This document shows positions 1 through 3,968 of a DNA stretch of 6,499 nucleotides, piece by piece. Source of the DNA: JAFGIN01 sp050301235 (GTDB lineage Bacteria; Fibrobacterota; Chitinivibrionia; Chitinivibrionales; Chitinispirillaceae); assembly GCA_050301235.1 (NCBI GenBank), contig JBNKZD010000020.1:1-6499 (forward strand), read 5' to 3'. The translations under genes and the position numbers were made by a program. Every line of letters begins with the position of its first letter. Position 1 is the first letter of the stretch. The notes under the pieces are model-generated. The model was not told the origin of the DNA, searched no databases, and worked only from the letters and a program-made list of their open reading frames with translations.

Positions 1-24
1 GTGATTGTAAAAAGGAATTTCAAA

Positions 25-37
25 GCCCTGCAAGGGC
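25..37. repeat. Small GC-rich hairpin upstream of the PEP-CTERM gene
   Basis: GCCCT-GCA-AGGGC is a perfect 5-bp inverted repeat with a 3-nt loop in otherwise A-rich sequence. It could be the end of an upstream transcript or part of the 5' region of the following gene. No T-run follows directly on either strand, so I do not call it a terminator. Confidence 0.35.
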
Positions 38-119
38 GAGATAAAAGATCGTAAAAAAAATGTAAGAAACAAAAAGATTACAAAAATTTAAAACACCCGC
101 CACAGAAGGAGGATACGCT

Positions 120-932
120 ATGCAAATAAATACTAAATTTCGTTCAGCAGCAATTGGTTCACCATTTACAATTTATACTGGTTTGTTGCTGGTTTTGTTT
201 GCATCCTTATACCATACTACCCATGCTGAATATATATCCCTGCCGCTTATCAGTAGTGGATTTTCGTGGGAGGCAAGTACCAATGGAACAACCTGGATTC
301 CGGCGTATCCGGAATACCCCAATGGTGTTACAATCCCTTATCCGCAAACTACTGATGCTGTATTCATGTGGTACTGGAATATTGCAAATGGTAATCCGAC
401 AGGATCGAATGGACCAAACACTGCTTATTTCAGGTCGACGTTCATGTTGACCGATCTTCACGGAATGTCTGCCGGAGCATGGATCGCTGCTGATGACTGG
501 ATGCGACTTACTATAAACGGTACCAGTGCTGCAACGTATCAGCTCGACCTCAATTTTAATAATGTTGGCCAGCCCGACCCCATGTTTGTTGACTTTACCA
601 GTTTACTCAACACACGATACCAGGGTGATCTTTCGGGCTATAATACAATAACTATAGAAGCCCATGATGGTGGGCCATCTGCTTATAGCCGCGGTTACGA
701 ATGGCTCTTCTTTGATGCATTTGATGTCAATTCGGAACCTGTTCTTGGTTCGCTATCTGGTTTGAACAACTATAACAACGGAAATGGAAATAACAACGGG
801 AACGGAAATGGAAATGGTCATGCAAATGTACCGGAACCGGGAACACTACTGTTACTGCTTGCTGGTTTACCAGCGCTGTTTATTATGCGAACAGGAGTTA
901 AAAAACACATTTGTAGTGAAATCCAGTACTAA
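120..932 (+). CDS. Secreted PEP-CTERM sorting-signal protein, function unknown
   Basis: This is a 270-residue exported protein. A strong Shine-Dalgarno (GAAGGAGG, 105-112) lies 7 nt before the ATG and fixes the start. Residues 1-36 form a signal peptide: a basic start, a hydrophobic core at about 19-29 (GLLLVLFASLY), and a likely cleavage site after THA. The ectodomain (about 37-208) is rich in Trp, Tyr, Asn and Gly. It has a beta-sandwich look, with a YFRSTF strand, a WIAADDWMRLTINGT segment and NTITIEAHD, like carbohydrate-binding jelly-roll domains; that fold is inferred. An Asn/Gly-rich linker (about 216-235) leads to the sorting signal: VPEPGT at 237-242, a hydrophobic helix at 243-256 and a basic R-TGV-KK. 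By family knowledge, an exosortase recognises this tail and the protein reaches the outer surface or the exopolysaccharide matrix. No exosortase gene is in the window. About eight residues follow the basic cluster, slightly longer than usual. It appears monocistronic. Confidence 0.88.
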   Translation: MQINTKFRSAAIGSPFTIYTGLLLVLFASLYHTTHAEYISLPLISSGFSWEASTNGTTWIPAYPEYPNGVTIPYPQTTDAVFMWYWNIANGNPTGSNGPNTAYFRSTFMLTDLHGMSAGAWIAADDWMRLTINGTSAATYQLDLNFNNVGQPDPMFVDFTSLLNTRYQGDLSGYNTITIEAHDGGPSAYSRGYEWLFFDAFDVNSEPVLGSLSGLNNYNNGNGNNNGNGNGNGHANVPEPGTLLLLLAGLPALFIMRTGVKKHICSEIQY

Positions 933-1337
933 GCAGGAACATTGTACCAACAGGTAAACAGGTCCATTCTTCATGGCTTGTAGAGCCATCATTACTGTAG
1001 TAAATGGATACTATTGCGAACACATTTTCTCTGGAGGAGAAACATTATTAAGTGCGGAATGTGCAGATGGTTGATATCGCGGGATTCTTATTGTTTGCTT
1101 CGCAGGGTGAACCTCATCCCGCCAAACGACGCACTATTTCGAAAATTGTAGCGGTAGAAGTTGAAAAATGAGTAATTGTGGAAAAAATTTTAAAAATAGT
1201 GGCAGTTGTCGCAGGTCTTGAGACTGTGCGGGATTATTTTTAGAGAATTGTGAGAATGAATGTTTTTGTAGAGATTATGTTTTCAAAACAATTTTTTTAA
1301 GGTTATGCAATTTTTTCAAATGAATTGAAGGCTGAAA
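933..1337. other. Gene-free interval with weak inverted repeats
   Basis: I see no supportable gene here. There are three weak secondary-structure candidates. ATGGCT/AGCCAT (973-978 and 984-989) lies about 40 nt after the PEP-CTERM stop and could be a poor terminator, but no U-tract follows. GCGGGAT/ATCCCGC (1079-1085 and 1116-1122) is a 7-bp stem with a 30-nt loop. CGCA/TGCG (1210-1213 and 1227-1230) encloses GTCT/AGAC and is followed by ATTATTTTTA, which makes it the best but still weak terminator candidate. The last 100 nt are AT-rich and may contain the promoter of the next reading frame. Confidence 0.5.
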
Positions 1338-1529
1338 TTGTCCGAAACAACAACCTGGAAATACCCACGACAAAAGAAGTTTGAAGAGACTCTCCGCAAC
1401 GCTGCTGCTGACTGGTTTAAAAAGAAAAACTTCAAACCTCATGAGAAAATGGCCTACTGTCTCGATTCGTACGACAACTGGGCACGAAATATAATCCTGC
1501 TCCGGAGAGGTGTGGGATGGGAATGGTAA
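1338..1529 (+). pseudogene. N-terminal fragment of an interrupted gene, family not recognised
   Basis: This 63-codon frame starts at TTG with a plausible ribosome binding site (GAAGG, 1326-1330) 7 nt upstream. No in-frame ATG precedes it: the nearest ATG, at 1320, meets a stop two codons later. The translation is polar and looks like real protein, with KYPRQKKFEETLRNAAADWF followed by a DSYDNWARNII segment. It resembles the start of a larger globular, perhaps nuclease-like, protein, but I cannot assign a family. The last residues (RRGVGWEW) look like read-through into foreign sequence. A repeat-bounded cassette begins 19 nt after the stop, and a reading frame that could be the C-terminus of the same protein appears beyond it at 2154-2315. 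I infer that insertion plus deletion split one gene. It could instead be a short intact ORF of unknown role. Confidence 0.5.
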
Positions 1530-1550
1530 ATTTACCTGATTGCGCGTAAT

Positions 1551-1600
1551 TGTCTGAACATGGATTCGTTGGATTATCTGATAGGGAGAGGATTAAATTA
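1551..1600 (+). repeat. Left-end repeat, copy 1
   Basis: Fifty nucleotides beginning TGTCTGAACATGGATTCG and ending GGATTAAATTA match positions 2001-2050 without gaps at about 44 of 50 sites. They lie immediately upstream of the GxxExxY gene and end about 10 nt before its ribosome binding site. The first part is also the left inverted arm matching 2137-2155. Confidence 0.8.
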
Positions 1601-1610
1601 AATACGGGAT

Positions 1611-1619
1611 GGGAGGTGA
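1611..1619 (+). promoter_or_regulatory. Ribosome binding site deciding the GxxExxY start
   Basis: GGGAGGTGA sits 4 nt before the ATG at 1624. An in-frame ATG at 1609 overlaps the front of this motif and would have to translate through it, with no comparable purine tract of its own. The downstream ATG is therefore preferred. Confidence 0.75.
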
Positions 1620-1623
1620 AATT

Positions 1624-2007
1624 ATGTTAGATGAAAAACTTACGCATTCTGTTATCGGTTGTGCAATGAAAGTTCACAGTACATTGGGAAACGGTTTTCA
1701 GGAAGTGATTTACCAGCGTTGTCTTGCAATAGAACTGAAAAAAGCATGCATTTCCTTTCTACGCGAAAAGGAAATGAATATTTACTACGATGGTATTGAA
1801 GTTGGAACGCGTCGTGTTGACTTCCTTATTGAAGATACATTAACGGTTGAATTGAAAGCTGTAACTGCACTTGATGATGTACACCTTGCGCAGGCAATGA
1901 ATTACCTGGAAGCATATAACTATGAGTATGGATTACTAATTAATTTCGGAGCCAGAAGCCTGCAGTTTAAACGTGTGATGAACAAAAAATATAAAGAAAA
2001 TGTCTGA
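1624..2007 (+). CDS. GxxExxY family protein (PD-(D/E)XK-like)
   Basis: This 127-residue protein belongs to the GxxExxY family (TIGR04256; PDDEXK_3-like fold). The naming motif is present at G24-F-Q-E27-V-I-Y30 within the typical context VIGCAMKVHSTLGNGFQE. The nuclease-like signature follows: D66 in RRVDFLIED, then E76-L-K78 in TVELKA, and a HLAQAMNYLEA helix. Length is normal for the family (about 125) and the frame is undisturbed. The start is set by GGGAGGTGA just upstream; an alternative ATG at 1609 would add five residues. The biochemical role of this family is not established, although the fold suggests DNA or nucleic-acid binding or cleavage. The gene lies between two direct copies of a repeat, and its stop codon (2005-2007) falls inside the second copy, so the gene and repeat appear to travel as one unit. 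A degraded relative lies at 2475-2630. Confidence 0.9.
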   Translation: MLDEKLTHSVIGCAMKVHSTLGNGFQEVIYQRCLAIELKKACISFLREKEMNIYYDGIEVGTRRVDFLIEDTLTVELKAVTALDDVHLAQAMNYLEAYNYEYGLLINFGARSLQFKRVMNKKYKENV

Positions 2008-2155
2008 ACTCGGATTCGTCGGATTATCGGATAGAGAAAGGATTAAATTAATACAGAATGTCAGATGAACAAACGGGATTCAAATGCACTGGTAATAATA
2101 CTCTTTATTAAATCCAGGTAATCCAAAAATCCCAAAAATCCGAGTTCAGACAATT
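2001..2155. repeat. MITE-like element: left-end repeat copy 2 plus inverted right end
   Basis: Positions 2001-2050 repeat 1551-1600 in direct orientation. The first 16 nt, TGTCTGAACTCGGATT (2001-2016), are exactly inverted at 2137-2152 (AATCCGAGTTCAGACA). Inside these arms the left side continues as GGATTATCGGATAG...GGATTAAAT and the right side as ATTAAATCCAGGTAATCC, so imperfect pairing extends inward. The whole is a 155-nt palindrome-like unit without a significant reading frame; only a 17-codon frame from the ATG at 2058 is present. It overlaps the end of the GxxExxY gene by 7 nt. Confidence 0.75.
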
Positions 2156-2315
2156 TGGGGGAAGTGGTCTCATCCCATTTCTGAAATCATTTCTCCCTGA
2201 TACACTGAAATCAACAATCCATATTCTGACTATTCAGAATGTGGTGAAATGTATAAAAGCGTCCGGGAAACATGAAGATTGGATAGGGGAGTTTGAAGAG
2301 AAGTATGGTATGTAA
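2154..2315 (+). pseudogene. C-terminal fragment of the interrupted gene
   Basis: An open frame without a start codon of its own begins at the right repeat end and stops at TAA (2313-2315). Its product begins FGGSGLIPFLKSFLPDTLKS, continues through IHILTIQNVVKCIKASGKH and ends in DWIGEFEEKYGM. It has ordinary amphipathic protein composition, and the ending looks like a genuine C-terminus. It is in the same strand sense as the fragment at 1338-1529, and only the repeat-bounded cassette lies between them, so I infer that the two are remnants of one gene. The missing middle part implies deletion as well as insertion. Its last codons recur at 3845-3877. The family is not recognised. Confidence 0.5.
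2277..2308 (+). repeat. Direct repeat of a gene 3' end, copy 1
   Basis: These 32 nt encode the DWIGEFEEKYG tail and match 3845-3876 with one silent difference (GAA versus GAG). Sequence after both copies shows scattered further similarity, including CAGGATTA, which suggests an older segmental duplication flanking the DUF1016 unit. Confidence 0.85.
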
Positions 2316-2474
2316 AATTGTAATGGGAAACTAACATTATAGGATACTGGACAGGATTATTAATAAATAATAGATTACATGTATTTAAAAGAACTGAAAT
2401 ATGGAGATAAAAAGCGATATTAACTGTAATTGTAAATGTGGAAGAGGAATTATGGCTGGAGTTCAGAGAGAAAA

Positions 2475-2630
2475 ATGATGGCCGTAAGAAAATATAAGAA
2501 ACTGTCACCTTCCATTATTGGTTACGGAATGAAAGTGTATTCGAAATGGGGTAATGGATTCCAGGAGATCATGGTCTACTTCTCATCAAGCTCTGTAACC
2601 GGTAAAAGCAGGAACATTAAATATGAGTAA
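2475..2630 (+). pseudogene. Truncated second GxxExxY gene
   Basis: From the ATG at 2475 or 2478 the frame reads KLSPSIIGYGMKVYSKWGNGFQE. This clearly parallels KLTHSVIGCAMKVHSTLGNGFQE of the intact gene at 1624. The motif is damaged: GFQE is followed by IMVY instead of VIY, an extra residue that breaks GxxExxY. After about position 2579 the similarity ends, and the frame runs through unrelated sequence to a stop at 2628-2630. None of the D...ExK nuclease part remains. The remnant's last codons overlap the DUF1016 start at 2623. The DUF1016 unit or a deletion junction therefore probably replaced the 3' part of this gene. Confidence 0.7.
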
Positions 2631-3777
2631 TTTTGAGCATCTTTGTACGGCTATTTGCAATCTGCATAACAATTTACGGAGTGCAGTTGCTCATTCTGCA
2701 AATAAGGCTTTGACTGTCAGGAACTGGCTGATCGGATGGTATATTGTTGAGTATGAGCAGAATGGGGAGGATAGGGCGAGGTATGGCACAGGGTTAATTG
2801 AAAAATTATCCGGAAGGCTTCGTACCAGCAGCGTAAAGGGAATGTCGGTACCAGCATTACGGAGTTATCGGCAGTTCTATTCAGTGTATAATAAGCTTTC
2901 AGGTGTAATTTTTCAAATGTATAAATCTGTTGTATCTGATCCCTTTCAAATTCAGCAGAAGGCTTCTGCTGAATTTGAACATGTTGAAAATCATGAAGAT
3001 ACAGATGTTTTTCCATCGCCAGGCCGGTTATTGAGCCATTTCTCTTTTTCACATTTTGTTGAACTGATGAGGATAACAGAAACTCACAAACAACTCTTTT
3101 ATGAAATAGAGGGTATCAAAGGTTGTTGGAGTGTGCCACAACTCAAGCGTCAGATTGAAACTCTCCTCTACGAAAGAACCGGATTATCAAAAGATAAAAA
3201 AGGATTAGTTGAAGCAGTACATGCTCAAAATCAGAAAATGAGAGTCGACGATATAATCCGCGACCCATATATCCTTGAGTTCACCGGTTTTCCGGAGCTT
3301 TATCATTTCAGTGAGAATGATCTTGAATCATCATTGCTCGATCATATTCAGAATTTTCTGCTGGAACTCGGAAACGGCTTCTGTTTCGAAGCTCGCCAGA
3401 AAAGAATCACCCTGGATAATGAGCATGACCGGATTGACCTTGTGTTTTATCACCGGATTCTCAGGTGCCACGTGCTGCTCGATCTGAAAGTGAGAAAGTT
3501 TACGCCTGGTGATGCTGGCCAGATGAATTTCTATCTCAACTATTATCGGGAAAATATAATGGCAAAAGGGGATAATCCTCCGATTGGATTGATATTATGT
3601 ACTGATCGCGATGAAACTCGTGTCAAATATGCAACTGAAGGACTTGATAATAAACTATACATATCAAAATATCTTACGCAGTTACCATCTGCTGATACAC
3701 TACGCGAATTTCTCGAAGCAGATCGGGAACGGACGATTTTAAAATTACAGGAACAACGTGCAAGGTATGGGGATTGA
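2623..3777 (+). CDS. DUF1016/YhcG-family PD-(D/E)XK nuclease
   Basis: This 384-residue protein has the two-part DUF1016 architecture. The N-terminal domain (about 1-90) shows NKALTVRNWLIGWYIVEYEQ, GTGLIEKLSGRL and a SVPALRSYRQFY helix. The C-terminal nuclease domain (from about 205) carries DPYILEFTGF, LLELGNGFCFEARQKRI, then D272 in HDRIDLVFYH and D287-L-K289 in LLDLKVRKF, the PD-(D/E)XK metal and catalytic residues. The closing segments GQMNFYLNYY and LILCTDRDE are also typical. Family proteins are thought to be nucleases linked to defence or mobile elements; the exact substrate is unknown. The ATG at 2623 has a modest ribosome binding site (AGGAA, 2610-2614) and overlaps the end of the GxxExxY remnant. 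The interdomain linker (about 97-130) contains residues encoded by a near-perfect palindrome (FQIQQKASAEFE, 108-119), read in frame without damage. The gene looks intact and is separate from the cas operon downstream. Confidence 0.9.
   Translation: MSNFEHLCTAICNLHNNLRSAVAHSANKALTVRNWLIGWYIVEYEQNGEDRARYGTGLIEKLSGRLRTSSVKGMSVPALRSYRQFYSVYNKLSGVIFQMYKSVVSDPFQIQQKASAEFEHVENHEDTDVFPSPGRLLSHFSFSHFVELMRITETHKQLFYEIEGIKGCWSVPQLKRQIETLLYERTGLSKDKKGLVEAVHAQNQKMRVDDIIRDPYILEFTGFPELYHFSENDLESSLLDHIQNFLLELGNGFCFEARQKRITLDNEHDRIDLVFYHRILRCHVLLDLKVRKFTPGDAGQMNFYLNYYRENIMAKGDNPPIGLILCTDRDETRVKYATEGLDNKLYISKYLTQLPSADTLREFLEADRERTILKLQEQRARYGD
2945..2979. repeat. Near-perfect palindrome inside the DUF1016 coding sequence
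   Basis: TTCAAATTCAGCAGAAG (2945-2961) is exactly inverted at 2963-2979, with a single G between. Weaker outer pairing extends it: GTATC (2932-2936) with GATAC (2998-3002), and ATCT (2925-2928) with AGAT (3003-3006). The length is divisible by neither chance stop nor frameshift into the gene: the reading frame passes through open, encoding QIQQKASAEFE in the linker. The opposite strand is also open across it and gives the closely similar QIQQKPSAEFE, as expected of a palindrome. Confidence 0.9.
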
Positions 3778-3805
3778 TAATGTATAACACTAACCTAATT
3801 ACCAT

Positions 3806-3849
3806 CAATCCTGATCATCCAATAATCCCGTAAATCCCGGTCAGGATTG
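3806..3849. repeat. Degenerate AATCC-type repeat end with hairpin
   Basis: CAATCCTGA (3806-3814) is exactly inverted as TCAGGATTG (3841-3849). The interior, CATCCAATAATCCCGTAAAT, follows the same AATCC...ATCC...AATCCC...AAATCC rhythm as the right repeat end at 2111-2152. It also stands in the same position: just after a nuclease-like gene and just before a DWIGEFEEKYG gene end. No T-run follows the stem, so it is not a canonical terminator. Confidence 0.6.
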
Positions 3850-3892
3850 GATAGGGGAGTTTGAGGAGAAGTATGGGTTGTGCAGTGTGTGA
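3845..3892 (+). pseudogene. Second copy of the DWIGEFEEKYG gene 3' end
   Basis: The frame starting at GAT 3845 encodes DWIGEFEEKYGLCSV and stops at TGA (3890-3892). The first 32 nt match 2277-2308 with one silent change. Nothing upstream in this frame continues the protein: the sequence switches directly into the AATCC-type repeat. It is therefore a 3' stub of a paralogue of, or a duplication from, the gene ending at 2315. Confidence 0.65.
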
Positions 3893-3968
3893 GAATCTGA
3901 ACAATATTTTGAGATTACTCAGGATTACTTTTAAAAGAAATTCATCGTTTTAGCATAGAGGGATTTTT

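Larger units (their letters stand above)
1548..2155 (+). mobile_element. Putative GxxExxY gene cassette bounded by inverted repeats
   Basis: The segment is bounded by AATTGTCTGAACATGGATT at 1548-1566 and AATCCGAGTTCAGACAATT at 2137-2155. These are inverted copies matching at 17 of 19 positions. Between them lie one intact GxxExxY gene and an internal direct copy of the left end at 2001. The boxes continue inward as GGATT-rich sequence on the left and AATCC-rich sequence on the right. There is no transposase, and I could not see a target-site duplication. The segment sits between an N-terminal and a C-terminal gene fragment, which suggests insertion into a coding sequence. Whether it moves, and by what enzyme, is inference. 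Confidence 0.45.
3778..3968. other. Intergenic gap before the cas operon
   Basis: This 191-nt interval separates the DUF1016 stop from cas3. It holds an AATCC-rich inverted repeat (3806-3849), a duplicated gene 3' end (3845-3892) and, further on, TCTGAAC at 3896 followed by GGATTA at 3923, possibly a degraded left-end repeat. The cas promoter probably lies in the AT-rich 3900-3955 stretch, but I could not pick convincing -35 and -10 boxes. Confidence 0.5.

Noticed and set aside
1059..1151. Short forward frame of 30 codons starting at ATG
   Set aside because: There is no ribosome binding site at a proper distance (GGAGGA is 20 nt away), its composition is unconvincing and it resembles no family; it is probably chance.
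1210..1240. Rho-independent terminator candidate
   Set aside because: The stem is interrupted, the inner loop is only 2 nt and the U-tract is broken by A residues; it is mentioned only as a weak structure in the gap entry.
1548..2155. Possible CRISPR array from the repeated TCTGAAC...GGATT sequences
   Set aside because: There are only two direct copies, 450 nt apart with a gene between them, plus one inverted copy; this is not the regular spacing of an array.
2230..2508. Reverse-strand open frame of 92 codons
   Set aside because: It lies antisense to the gene 3' end and the GxxExxY remnant, has a low-complexity Ser/Asn/Leu-rich product and shows no ribosome binding site or family resemblance.
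2717..3052. Reverse-strand open frame of 111 codons in the DUF1016 gene
   Set aside because: It is the shadow of a well-supported coding sequence; its QIQQKPSAEFE peptide arises because the palindrome reads alike on both strands.
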